Program-made: the position numbers and the translations under genes | Notes under the pieces: model-generated | Told to the model about the DNA's origin: nothing | The model's database searches: none | Seen by the model: the letters and a program-made list of their open reading frames with translations, nothing else | Shown here: in pieces, positions 16,854 to 25,447 of the stretch | How the letters are laid out: the number at the start of each line of letters is the position of its first letter | How positions within the stretch are numbered: position 1 is the first letter of the stretch | Assembly (NCBI RefSeq): GCF_000255555.1 | Contig: NZ_AGRW01000040.1 | Location: 40,624-104,623 of the forward strand | Length of the DNA stretch: 64,000 nt | Direction of reading: 5' to 3' | Source: Treponema saccharophilum DSM 2985 | GTDB taxonomy: Bacteria; Spirochaetota; Spirochaetia; Treponematales; Treponemataceae

Positions 16854-18197
16854 ATGAAAATCAAATCACTGACATTCAGAATCTTCATCAGCACCTTTTT
16901 TGTCGGCACGCTCGTCTATTTCATATGCGCGTTCCTGTTCATCAGCAACATGTACGGGTATTTCGAGAACCAGATTTTCAACGAGCTGAAAGCGGAGAGC
17001 GACTTCCTCGAAAACTACGTCACGTCGGGGCATGCCGAGGCAATCGGAAAGATAAAAACGGAAAACAGGATTACCCTGATTCATCCCGACGGGACGGTCT
17101 TCTTCGACAACACGGTGGACGCGCTCGCGCTCGAGAACCACGGGCGGCGGAGCGAATTCATCGAGGCGATGAGCAGGGGAAGCGCGAAAAAGACGCGCTA
17201 CTCGTCCACGATGACGGAAAAAACGCTCTATTTCGCGGCACGGCTGTCGAACGGCGACGTCATGAGGATAAGCTGCAACCAGCGCTCGGTGCTCGTGCTC
17301 GTGCTCGGGATGAGCCAGACGCTCATACTCATGCTCATCATCGCGATGATAATCTCCGGCGCGTCGGCAAGCTACCTCGCGAAGAAGATAATAACGCCGC
17401 TGAACGAAATCGATTTGGAGAACCCCGAGAAATCCGACGTCTACGACGAGCTCAAGCCGTTCACGAAGCGCATCGCCGAGGAGAATTTCGAGAAGCAGCA
17501 GCGGGAGGAGCTTCGGCAGCAGTTCACCGCGAACGTGAGCCACGAGCTGAAGACGCCGCTGACGAGCATAAGCGGGTTCGCGGAAATTCTCAAGGCAGGC
17601 GGAACGGACGCGCAGACGACGAAGGATTTCGCCTCCTCGATTTTCGAGGAAAGCCAGCGCATGATTACGCTCGTGAACGACATCATAAAGCTGTCCAAGC
17701 TCGACGAGAAATCAATCAGCCTTGAGCGGGAGGCTCTGAGCCTCAGGGAAATCTGCCTCGAGGCGATGGAGGTCCTTTCCGCAAGCGCGCTCGAGAAGAA
17801 CGTGACGATGAAGATAAGCGGGGACTCGGGGCTAATAAACGGGGTCCGCCCGGTGATTTACGAGATGGCCTACAACCTCATCGACAACGCGATAAAATAC
17901 AACAAGACCGGCGGCTCCGTGGAAATCAACATACAGAATTTCATGGCGGCGAAGGATTCCGACAAGAACCGCGTAATCCTGACCGTGCGCGACAGCGGAA
18001 TCGGAATCCCCGAAAGCGAGCGCGAGCGGATTTTCGAGCGCTTCTACAGAATCGACAAAAGCCGCTCGCGCTCCCTCGGCGGGACGGGCCTGGGACTGAG
18101 CATAGTGAAGCACGCGGCAAAATACCACGACGCGTCGATAATCCTGAAATCCGAGGAAGGCAAGGGCAGCGTCTTCACGGTTATTTTCGGGATGTAG
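16854..18197 (+). CDS. phoR: Sensor histidine kinase, PhoR type
   Basis: 447 residues. TM1 ~8-35, a short extracytoplasmic loop of about 105 residues, TM2 ~142-168, then HisKA with phosphoacceptor H230 in NVSHELKTPLTSISGF and HATPase_c (N box YNLIDNAIKYN, G1 DSGIGIPE, F box RIFERFYRID, G2 GGTGLGLSIVKHAA). It phosphorylates the preceding regulator. AGGAG stands 6 bases before the ATG. No PAS domain is apparent, unlike E. coli PhoR. Phosphate is the likely input by context only. Confidence 0.9.
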   Translation: MKIKSLTFRIFISTFFVGTLVYFICAFLFISNMYGYFENQIFNELKAESDFLENYVTSGHAEAIGKIKTENRITLIHPDGTVFFDNTVDALALENHGRRSEFIEAMSRGSAKKTRYSSTMTEKTLYFAARLSNGDVMRISCNQRSVLVLVLGMSQTLILMLIIAMIISGASASYLAKKIITPLNEIDLENPEKSDVYDELKPFTKRIAEENFEKQQREELRQQFTANVSHELKTPLTSISGFAEILKAGGTDAQTTKDFASSIFEESQRMITLVNDIIKLSKLDEKSISLEREALSLREICLEAMEVLSASALEKNVTMKISGDSGLINGVRPVIYEMAYNLIDNAIKYNKTGGSVEINIQNFMAAKDSDKNRVILTVRDSGIGIPESERERIFERFYRIDKSRSRSLGGTGLGLSIVKHAAKYHDASIILKSEEGKGSVFTVIFGM

Positions 18198-18318
18198 CGG
18201 CATCCCCGACGGAAAAACATGCGCCATCCCGGGCGCCCCCGGAACAAGTTCGGCTGGCACGGAACGAGCAGCCCGCGTGCATCCGCGTTTGACTGCGTGA
18301 GAAAGATGCAAGCGGGTT

Positions 18319-18866
18319 TCAGCGTTTTTCACACGCCCGCTTCACGAATTCCTCGATTGTGCACCCGTGCGTTTTTGCGTCCTCGTCATAATTCACACCG
18401 GCACGGCGAATCTTTCGCCTTTTCGCGCGCATGCCGCCAGGATGCAGTTTCCCACGGATACCCGCCCGCCGAACGCAATATCCGGAAATTGAACTGCGAA
18501 CTCCGCGACGATTCTGTCTTGAAGCTTATCAGGCACCTCACCTTTATTTCTCTCATTCTGAAATTCATTGTTCATATCGATTTTCATAACGTTCAGCGCG
18601 TTCAGGCTGCTCTCGAAACACGCGTCTTTGCTGATTTTGTACGGAGCAAAAAGCCCGCGTGAATCCGCACCCTTTGAAAAATACGCCGAAAGAATGTTGC
18701 CCGCAATCGTTTTCCCGAATCGCCGTGGACGGGAAAAGCAAGCGTATTTGCTTGGCGATTTCATTATCTTGTTCAAAACGCCTATCATCATCGTTTTGTC
18801 AACAAAAATTTCTTGATTCGCGATTTCGTTGAAGTTCTCGTCGTTCGGCTTCAGATTGATTCCCAT
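18319..18866 (-). pseudogene. Degraded AAA-ATPase-like (DUF1703-type) gene
   Basis: The first ~150 codons match the N terminus of the predicted AAA-ATPase family common in gut bacteria: FVDKTMMIGVLNKIMKSPSK, SRPRRFGKTIAGNILSAYF and FAPYKISKDACFESSLN. The frame then breaks near 18393. A second frame to the stop at 18319 reads GVNYDEDAKTHGC, resembling the family's extreme C terminus. Full-length members exceed 500 residues, so a large internal segment is deleted. Confidence 0.75.
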
Positions 18867-18948
18867 TTCAAGCTTCTCAGCTTATTGTATAGTCGCCGAA
18901 CCGATTTGTGCAGCATACAGGACGCCCCCGCCGGAATCAGGCACGGCG

Positions 18949-18990
18949 AAAAAAATGCCCGGCCGCGTGGAGATGCGTCGCGGACGGGCA
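18949..18990 (-). terminator. Terminator of the pstSCAB-phoU operon
   Basis: On the - strand TGCCCG/CGGGCA plus inner CCGCG/CGCGG pairs form a strong hairpin followed by T7. Confidence 0.75.
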
Positions 18991-19035
18991 GCGGGGATGC
19001 CGTGCTGAAAACGGAATCCCCGTTTTTTTCTTTTT
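18991..19035 (+). terminator. Orphan + strand terminator
   Basis: CGGGGAT and CCGT pair with ACGG and ATCCCCG, followed by T7 C T6. No + strand gene lies upstream, since the flanking genes are both on the - strand. Confidence 0.65.
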
Positions 19036-19061
19036 TCAGGCGCGGATTGCGCGGAAGGCCG

Positions 19062-19697
19062 TCACTCGCGCTCGCCGGTAAGCGCGAAGACAACCCACCC
19101 GGCGATGTTCGTGGCGTGGTCGCCGATTCGCTCGATGTATTTGGCGATGAGGAGATAGTCGAGGATTGTCTCGCCGTCGTCCGTCTGCCGGATGCGCTCC
19201 ACCAAATCCTTCTTTATCGAATGGTACAGCTCGTCGATGACGTCGTCGCGGGCGATGACGTTCTTCGCCTTGTTGTAGTCCTTCCCGATGTACGACTGAA
19301 TCGCGTCGTCGAACATCCCGATTATTTCCGACGACATCTCCTCGATTTCGCACATCCTGCCGTACGTGCAGTCGGGGATGCTCAGGACGAGGTCGGCTAT
19401 GTCGACGGCATGGTCGCCGATGCGCTCCATGTCGGTAATCATCTTGAGCGCGGCCGTAATCATGCGCAGGTCGGTTGCCATCGGCTGCTCGTGGAGAAGC
19501 AGCCTCATGCACTGGGATTCGATGTCCCGCTCCATCGCGTTTATCGCGTCGTCGTTCTTAGACACCTGGGCGGCGGCATCCCTGTCGCGCCCCATAAGCG
19601 CGAGCACCGAGCTTTGAATCGCGATTTCAATCATCTTTCCCATGCTCACTATCGAGCAGTTGAGTTTCCTCAGCTCCTCAGCGTATCTTTCGCGCAT
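19062..19697 (-). CDS. phoU: Phosphate uptake regulator PhoU
   Basis: 211 residues, the usual size, with two three-helix PhoU repeats. Metal-binding signatures are DMERIGDHAVDIADL in the first and YIERIGDHATNIAGW in the second. PhoU binds the PstSCAB transporter and the PhoR kinase and switches off signalling when phosphate is plentiful. ATG 19697 was chosen because GGAGG lies 5 bases upstream; two earlier in-frame ATGs overlap that site. Last gene of the pst operon, 42 bases after pstB. Confidence 0.93.
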   Translation of the reverse strand: MRERYAEELRKLNCSIVSMGKMIEIAIQSSVLALMGRDRDAAAQVSKNDDAINAMERDIESQCMRLLLHEQPMATDLRMITAALKMITDMERIGDHAVDIADLVLSIPDCTYGRMCEIEEMSSEIIGMFDDAIQSYIGKDYNKAKNVIARDDVIDELYHSIKKDLVERIRQTDDGETILDYLLIAKYIERIGDHATNIAGWVVFALTGERE

Positions 19698-19739
19698 ATT
19701 TTCCTCCATAAAAAACATTCCGCACAAAGCGGGCGCGCA

Positions 19740-20501
19740 TCATCCGAAGCGTCCCGTAATGTAATCCTCTGTCCTCTTCATTTTTGGTCTGCTGAAAACC
19801 TGCTCCGTCCGCCCCACCTCGACAATCTCGCCGAGAAGGAAGAACACCGTCCTGTCGCTGATGCGCACCGCCTGCTGCATGTTGTGCGTGACGATTACAA
19901 TCGTGTACTTCTTCTTCAGCTCAAGCACGCAGTCCTCGATTTTCGACGTGGAAATCGGGTCGAGGGCGGAGGTCGGCTCGTCCATCAGGAGGATTTCCGG
20001 CTGCACGGCAAGCGCGCGGGCGATGCACAGCCGCTGCTGCTGCCCTCCGCTCAAGGCAAGCGCAGATTTTTTGAGGTCGTCCTTCAGCTCGTCCCAGATT
20101 GCGGCGTTCCTGAGCGATTTTTCGACAATCTCGTCAAGCTCCGCCTTCTTCTTCATGCCGTGCGTCCGCGGCCCGTAGGCGATGTTGTCGTAGATGCTCA
20201 TCGGGAACGGGTTCGGCTTCTGGAACACCATGCCGACGTTCTTCCTGAGGCTGTTCACGTCAACGCGGCGGTCGAGGATGTCGCAGCCGCCCACCATGAT
20301 TTTTCCTGTTATGCGGCAGCCCTCGACCATGTCGTTCATCCTGTTTATCGATTTCAGTAGCGTCGATTTTCCGCATCCCGACGGCCCGATGAAAGCCGTT
20401 ATCTCGTTCTCGTTTATGCCGAGGTTTATGCCCTTCAGCGCGTGGAAATTCCCGTAGAACAAATCGAGATTCTCGATTTTTATCTGCTTCCCGAAATTCA
20501 T
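19740..20501 (-). CDS. pstB: Phosphate ABC transporter ATP-binding protein
   Basis: 253 residues, a typical PstB. Walker [12 protein letters not shown], signature [15 protein letters not shown], Walker [14 protein letters not shown] and the switch His in VTHNMQQA are all intact. AAGGAG stands 6 bases before the ATG, and the start overlaps the pstA stop by 4 bases, so the two are translationally coupled. It energises high-affinity phosphate uptake at the inner membrane. Confidence 0.96.
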   Translation of the reverse strand: MNFGKQIKIENLDLFYGNFHALKGINLGINENEITAFIGPSGCGKSTLLKSINRMNDMVEGCRITGKIMVGGCDILDRRVDVNSLRKNVGMVFQKPNPFPMSIYDNIAYGPRTHGMKKKAELDEIVEKSLRNAAIWDELKDDLKKSALALSGGQQQRLCIARALAVQPEILLMDEPTSALDPISTSKIEDCVLELKKKYTIVIVTHNMQQAVRISDRTVFFLLGEIVEVGRTEQVFSRPKMKRTEDYITGRFG

Positions 20502-21364
20502 GCTCCGCTCCTTCTTCCGATTTTCTTTGCCAGCGCACCCGCCGCCATGTTGATTCCGATGACGACGGCGAGCAGGACGACAGCCGTGGCGAACGCCTGC
20601 TCGGTGCGCAGCCCCTCGGAGCTGAGCACGTACAGGTGGACTGCAAGCGTCCGCCCCGAGCCGAACACGTTCGGCGGAATCTGCGCGACGGTTCCCGCGG
20701 TGTAGATGAGCGCGGCAGTCTCGCCGACGACGCGCCCCGCGGCAAGGATGATGCCGCCGAGGATTCCCGGCATCGCGCCCGGAAGGACGACCGAAAAAAC
20801 GGTGCGAAGCTTTCCGCCGCCGAGAGCGAAGCTTCCCTCGCGGTATGAATCGGGAACGGCAAGCAGGGATTCCTCCGTCGTCCGCATTATCGTCGGGAGA
20901 ATCATTATCGAGACTGTCCCCGCCCCTGCCGCAAGCGAGTATCCCCAGCGGAGAAAGCCGACGAACAGCAGCATCCCGAAAAGCCCGTACACTATCGAGG
21001 GGATGCCCGTAAGCGTCTCCGTCGTCATCCGCACGATTTTCACGAACCTGTTCTCCTTTTTCGCGTACTCGACGAGGTATATCGCGCTTCCGATTCCGAG
21101 CGGGCACGAAATCAGAAGCGCCATCCCCGTCATCACGACCGTGTTCACGAGCGCGGGAATGACGGAGCAGTTCTCCGACGTGTACCTGAGGCGGAAAAGG
21201 GACGGGCCGATGTGCGGCACCCCCTTCGCGAGGATGTATGCGAGCATGAAAAGCAGCGAGAGCATCGTCACGAACGCGCACGCATACACCGCGCACCGAA
21301 CCGCGCCGTCCTTTTTCCCGCAAGGCGCGGACGCCGATGCAAATCCACTTGTCGCTTTTTTCAT
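20498..21364 (-). CDS. pstA: Phosphate ABC transporter permease PstA
   Basis: 288 residues with about six membrane helices. TM1 follows a short polar N terminus ([20 protein letters not shown]). The permease EAA-type loop is [20 protein letters not shown], and the [17 protein letters not shown] segment is characteristic of Pst permeases. The start overlaps the pstC stop (ATGA) and has AGGAG upstream. Confidence 0.94.
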   Translation of the reverse strand: MKKATSGFASASAPCGKKDGAVRCAVYACAFVTMLSLLFMLAYILAKGVPHIGPSLFRLRYTSENCSVIPALVNTVVMTGMALLISCPLGIGSAIYLVEYAKKENRFVKIVRMTTETLTGIPSIVYGLFGMLLFVGFLRWGYSLAAGAGTVSIMILPTIMRTTEESLLAVPDSYREGSFALGGGKLRTVFSVVLPGAMPGILGGIILAAGRVVGETAALIYTAGTVAQIPPNVFGSGRTLAVHLYVLSSEGLRTEQAFATAVVLLAVVIGINMAAGALAKKIGRRSGA

Positions 21365-22209
21365 CTTGCGCTCCTGTTTTTCAGGATGTTGAATCCCAGA
21401 TTGATGATGAGTATGAAGACGAACAGGACGACGCCTGTCGCGATGAGCGCGCCGCGGTGAAGCTCCGCCGCATAGCCCATCTCGATTACGATGTTCGCCG
21501 TCAGCGTCCTCACGCCCTTCAATATTCTCGCCGGAATGCGCGCCTGGTTTCCGGCGACCATTATCACCGCCATTGTCTCGCCTATCGCGCGCCCGATTCC
21601 GAGAATCACGCCGGCAAGGATTCCCGACCGTGCCGCGGGGACGACCGCAAGGAAGACGCTCCTCTCGTGGCTCGCGCCGAGCGCGCGGCTTCCCTCGTAG
21701 TAGCTTTGCGGCACGGCGTTGAGCGCGCTTTCCGAAACGGATATGATTGTCGGGAGAATCATCATTCCAAGAAGGAGGCTCGCCGTCAGAATCGAGGAGC
21801 CGTTCCCCCCGAAAACGTTCCGCACGAACGGGACGATAATCATGAGCCCGAAGAAACCGTACACGACGCTCGGAATTCCCGCGAGCAAATCGATTGCCGG
21901 TTTCAGTATCCCGCGAAGCCGCCTCGGGCAGAAGCGCGAGAGGAAAACCGCCGTCATGAATCCGACGGGGACGCCGACGACGACCGCGCCCGCCGTAACG
22001 TACAGGCTTCCGACAATCATCGGAAAGATTCCGAATATCCCGTTCCCCGGCTTCCATCTTGTCCCGAGCAGGAATTTTCCCGCCCCGATTTCCCTCATCG
22101 CCGGAATGCCGTTCGCGAAAAGGAACACGCAAATAAGCAGGACGGCGACGATGCTGAAAGCCGCCGCCAGCAGGAATATCATTTCCCAAATTTTCTCTTT
22201 CGCTTTCAT
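21361..22209 (-). CDS. pstC: Phosphate ABC transporter permease PstC
   Basis: 282 residues, six membrane helices. Visible Pst permease motifs: [16 protein letters not shown], the cytoplasmic loop [20 protein letters not shown] and [18 protein letters not shown]. It pairs with PstA to form the channel. It starts one base after the pstS stop codon. Confidence 0.94.
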   Translation of the reverse strand: MKAKEKIWEMIFLLAAAFSIVAVLLICVFLFANGIPAMREIGAGKFLLGTRWKPGNGIFGIFPMIVGSLYVTAGAVVVGVPVGFMTAVFLSRFCPRRLRGILKPAIDLLAGIPSVVYGFFGLMIIVPFVRNVFGGNGSSILTASLLLGMMILPTIISVSESALNAVPQSYYEGSRALGASHERSVFLAVVPAARSGILAGVILGIGRAIGETMAVIMVAGNQARIPARILKGVRTLTANIVIEMGYAAELHRGALIATGVVLFVFILIINLGFNILKNRSAR

Positions 22210-22210
22210 A

Positions 22211-23080
22211 TCACCTGGAGACAGAAGACCATTTCGTGTATTCCCCCGTAAAAATCTTCTCCACCTGCTCGCGCGAAAGATTCCCGACCGGGTTTTCCTT
22301 GTTCACTATGACGGCGATCCCGTCGACGGCGATTGCAATCTCGTAGACGCCGCCCGCCCTCTCGGTCTGCTTGAGGCTGCGGCTCGCCATTCCGATGTCG
22401 CATGTCCCGCTCATCGCGTTCGCGATGCCCGTCGTCGAATCGCTCGTCTGAAGCTCAATCCTGACGTTCTCGTTATGGGACCGGTACGCCTCGACGAGCT
22501 TCTCCATCACCGGCGACACGGAAGAGGAACCGGCGACGACGACTTTCCCGGAGGCGTTGTTCGAGACGAACGCCTTCGTCGAGGGAACCTTTATGTAGTT
22601 GTTTGCCGCGATTACCGACTGCCCTTCCCTGCTCGAAATGAAACTGACGAAATCGCGCGCGGCATCCGAAATCCCGTCCCTGACGACGATGTTGAACGGG
22701 CGGCTGATTTTGTAGGAGCCGTTGTCGATGTTCGATACGCAGGCATCCGCCCCGTCGATTTTCACCGCCTTGACCGAATTGTTGAGCGAGCCGAGCGAGA
22801 TATAGCCGATTGCGTACCGGTCGCAGGCAACGTTCGCCATCATGACCGCAGTAGAATTCGTTATAGCCGCCTCGTCAGTCGTGTAATCGACCTTGATTCC
22901 GCCCGCCACCTTCTTCTCTATCCCGAAAAGCTCCACGAACGCGCTGCGCGTGCCGCTCCCGTCCTCGCGGCTCAGGACCGAAATCGATTTCCTCGCGCTG
23001 AATTTTGCCGCGGCAAAAACCGCGCACGCCGACGACACGATGGCGATTCCCGCGATTGCCTTCTTCACATTGTTCTTCAT
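22211..23080 (-). CDS. pstS: Phosphate-binding protein PstS, circularly permuted
   Basis: 289 residues. Signal peptide 1-24 (ends AVFAA); a lipidated Cys19 is possible but the lipobox is poor. The mature protein opens with what is normally the second half of PstS: SREDGSGTR at 37-45, AIGYISLGSLNNSVKAVKID at 90-109, SYKISRPF and the FVSFISSREGQSVIAANNYI helix ending near 163. After a short linker comes the usual first half: GKVVVAGSSSVSPVMEKL from 178, DSTTGIANAMSGTCDIGMAS, AVDGIAVIV and IFTGEYTKW at 276-284. All phosphate-binding loops are present but in swapped order. First gene of the pst operon. Confidence 0.92.
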   Translation of the reverse strand: MKNNVKKAIAGIAIVSSACAVFAAAKFSARKSISVLSREDGSGTRSAFVELFGIEKKVAGGIKVDYTTDEAAITNSTAVMMANVACDRYAIGYISLGSLNNSVKAVKIDGADACVSNIDNGSYKISRPFNIVVRDGISDAARDFVSFISSREGQSVIAANNYIKVPSTKAFVSNNASGKVVVAGSSSVSPVMEKLVEAYRSHNENVRIELQTSDSTTGIANAMSGTCDIGMASRSLKQTERAGGVYEIAIAVDGIAVIVNKENPVGNLSREQVEKIFTGEYTKWSSVSR

Positions 23081-23137
23081 AAAAACTCCCCAAGGACACA
23101 GTCCTTTGCTTTTGCTGGGGAAAATCTACACGGCCTG

Positions 23138-23165
23138 TGTAAAAACAAAAGGAAGATTCTGTTAA
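23138..23165 (-). promoter_or_regulatory. Pho-box-like half-sites before pstS
   Basis: On the - strand TTAACA and TTTACA lie 22 bp apart (two 11-bp turns) with a degenerate middle site, 58 bases before the pstS ATG. Same motif and phase as the boxes at 15968 and 16028. Confidence 0.55.
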
Positions 23166-23209
23166 ATTCTGGAAAAAGGCGCGCGCATTGGTCACTCGCG
23201 TTTATCGTT

Positions 23210-23692
23210 AGTTATCGGAGCGCGCGCGCGCAGCACTTGCTGACGCAAGTGTGCGCATTGGCGGATGGGCGATTTTTGTTTGACAGACTGGCGGTTTTTG
23301 CGGAGCGCGCTCGCAGCTCTTGCTGGCGCATGTGTGCGCATTGGCGGACGGGCGATTTTTGTTTGACAGACTGGCGGTTTTTGCGGAGCGCGCGCTCTCG
23401 GCTCTTGCTGGCGCATGTGTGCGCATTGGCGGATGTGCGATTTTTGTTTGACGGACGGGCGAGTTTTTTTGCGCACGCTCTCGGCTCTTGCTGGCGAAAG
23501 TGTGCGCGTTGGAGGATGGGCGATTTTTGTTTGACGGACGGGCGGTTTTTTTTGCGCACGCAGCACTTGCTGGCGCATGTGTGCGCATTGGCGGATGGGC
23601 GATTTTTGTCTGACGGACGGGCGGTTTTTGCGGAGCGCTCGCGGCTCTTGCTAGCGAAAGTGTGCGCGTTGACGGACGGGCAGGGGCTTCTG
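23210..23692. repeat. 83-bp tandem repeat array
   Basis: About 5.5 imperfect copies. The landmark GGGCGATTTTTGTTTGAC starts at 23267, 23350, 23434 (GTG variant), 23518 and 23597, giving periods of 83, 84, 84 and 79. Each unit holds two GGCGRTTTTTG-like boxes, a GCGGAGCGC or GCGCACGC block and CTTGCTGGCGCATGTGTGCG. There are no unique spacers, so it is not CRISPR. Confidence 0.85.
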
Positions 23693-23765
23693 CATTGCGG
23701 CAAATTGCGGAGATTATACAATAAAAAAAGATTGAAATTTTCCGAATCGAATCTAAAATAGTTTC

Positions 23766-25145
23766 ATGGACTTTCAGAGCATTGTAGATTCATGCGGAAT
23801 GGCGGCAGCCGTTCTTTCCGTCAAAAATACGGAAGACAACCATTGCGGCGAGATACGGATTGTCCGCGCAAACGCGATGTACAAGCATATAATGGGCGAA
23901 AAATACCGCGACGATATGATTTATTCGGATTTGCTTCCGAAGGAGCCGAATTTCGAGGAATTCTGCTACCGTTGTGCCGTTCTCAAGCAGCACCTTCACG
24001 CGTACGTCGATGTCAAGGCTCTGAATGTCTGGACTGACAGCGACTACATTCCGCTCTCATACGACAGAAATGACGAAAGGCTCCATTACCTAATGTTTTT
24101 CTTCGAATTCACGAAAGGCCCGGAATCGGAAAAAATGTCGAACGTGTCCCTCGAAGTCGCGCAGCAGGTCATCAAAACGTGCATAAACCTGCGCGGCGCC
24201 GACAACTTCTACGAGGCGATGAACACGGTAATCACGGACATACAGAAAAACACGCAGTCGTTCTGCAGCTGCATAATAATGATTGACCGCGAGAAGCGGA
24301 AATACGCGCCGCTCTGCTCGAAATTCCGGAACGACGAGGCAAAAATAGATGATTTTATGCCCGAATTGACGCCTGATGTCGTGTTCTCTTGGGAAAAAAC
24401 GCTGGAGAACCGCGACCTCATAATAATCAAGGATGATTTCGACATGCAGAAGCTTGCCGAGCAGAATCCCATCTGGGTAAAAAGCCTCAGGAATTCGAAA
24501 GTGGAAAGCCTCGTGCTTGTCCCGCTGTCCCAGGGGCGGAAAATGTTCGGCGTGCTTTTCATAACGAATTTCAACACGGAAAAACTTATCGAAATCAAGG
24601 ACTTCATAGAATTGACGGCGTTTTTCCTTTCCGCGGAAATCGCGAACAACGACCTCATGGAAAAGCTCGAATACATGAGCAACATCGACTTCCTGACGGG
24701 CGTGAAGAACCGCAACTCGATGAACGCCCGTGTCGATTACCACGTCGACGGGCGGAACGTCGTGCGCGCGCCGTTCGGAATCATATTCGCGGATTTGAAC
24801 GGGCTGAAGCAGTGCAACGACAGCGGAGGGCATGAGGCGGGCGACAAGCTCCTCAAAAATGCCGCCGCCCTGCTGAAGGCTCAGTTCGCCAACGACGAGA
24901 TTTACCGCTCGGGCGGCGACGAATTCATCGTGATTATGCAGGACTGCGACAGGGAAAAATTCGATTCCGCAGTCAAAAAACTTAAAGACAGCTGCGGATA
25001 CGGCGCGGATGTGTGCCTCGCAATCGGCGCCGACTGGAGCCAGGGAGAGAAGGACCTGCGCCTGTGCATGCATATTGCCGACGAGGCGATGTATGCGGAC
25101 AAAAACGAATTCTACGCCCTCCATCCCGACAAAGCCCGAAAATAG
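23766..25145 (+). CDS. Diguanylate cyclase (GGDEF) with GAF-like sensor
   Basis: 459 residues, cytoplasmic, no membrane segment. Residues ~1-115 look PAS-like (AAAVLSVKNTEDNHCGEIRI), ~120-290 GAF-like (VVFSWEKTLENRDLIIIKDD, LVLVPLSQGRKMFGVLFITN), ~300-455 GGDEF. The active site is intact: RSGGDEFIVIM with GGDEF at 383-387, and the DFLTGVKNRN substrate loop. No RxxD inhibitory site precedes it, so product feedback is probably absent. It makes cyclic di-GMP. The upstream region is the 83-bp repeat array. Confidence 0.88.
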   Translation: MDFQSIVDSCGMAAAVLSVKNTEDNHCGEIRIVRANAMYKHIMGEKYRDDMIYSDLLPKEPNFEEFCYRCAVLKQHLHAYVDVKALNVWTDSDYIPLSYDRNDERLHYLMFFFEFTKGPESEKMSNVSLEVAQQVIKTCINLRGADNFYEAMNTVITDIQKNTQSFCSCIIMIDREKRKYAPLCSKFRNDEAKIDDFMPELTPDVVFSWEKTLENRDLIIIKDDFDMQKLAEQNPIWVKSLRNSKVESLVLVPLSQGRKMFGVLFITNFNTEKLIEIKDFIELTAFFLSAEIANNDLMEKLEYMSNIDFLTGVKNRNSMNARVDYHVDGRNVVRAPFGIIFADLNGLKQCNDSGGHEAGDKLLKNAAALLKAQFANDEIYRSGGDEFIVIMQDCDREKFDSAVKKLKDSCGYGADVCLAIGADWSQGEKDLRLCMHIADEAMYADKNEFYALHPDKARK

Positions 25146-25316
25146 GCAAAAAACCGAACAGAATCATCGGATTTCCGGCAGAACGCGCGCGTTCCCCTTC
25201 CGCAAATGCGCTTTCCGGGAGGAACGCACGCGCGAAATCGCCAGGAATCGGAAAATTGACGTTTTTTTCATAGAAAATCGTTTTTTTTCAATATATAGCC
25301 TTTAATTTCAAAAAAT

Positions 25317-25344
25317 TTGAATATGGCGGAAAGGATGTTATACT
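25317..25344 (+). promoter_or_regulatory. Likely promoter of the FIST/MCP operon
   Basis: TTGAAT, 16-bp spacer, extended -10 TGTTATACT (hexamer 25339-25344), within the 302-base gap 25146-25447, which otherwise holds an inverted repeat (GCGCGCGTTCC and GGAACGCACGCGC, 25184-25233) and AT-rich sequence. Confidence 0.6.
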
Positions 25345-25447
25345 AAATCGTTATTCCACTAAAATTTTTACCTTCCATACGAAAACGCAAAAGCGATTCC
25401 GCACAGGGCTATATTTTCCATAACTAGGAAAGACAAGGAGTTTTTAG

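Noticed and set aside
18393..18866. A complete 157-residue protein
   Set aside because: Homology is to the first part of a >500-residue ATPase family and C-terminal pieces follow in another frame, so it is called a pseudogene.
23210..23692. CRISPR array
   Set aside because: Units are adjacent and similar throughout; there are no unique spacers and no cas genes.
23192..23721. Three overlapping long open frames on the - strand within the tandem repeat
   Set aside because: The repeat period is not a multiple of three (83, 84, 84, 79), so no frame stays constant between units, and there is no ribosome-binding site. Openness follows from lack of stop codons in the repeat unit.
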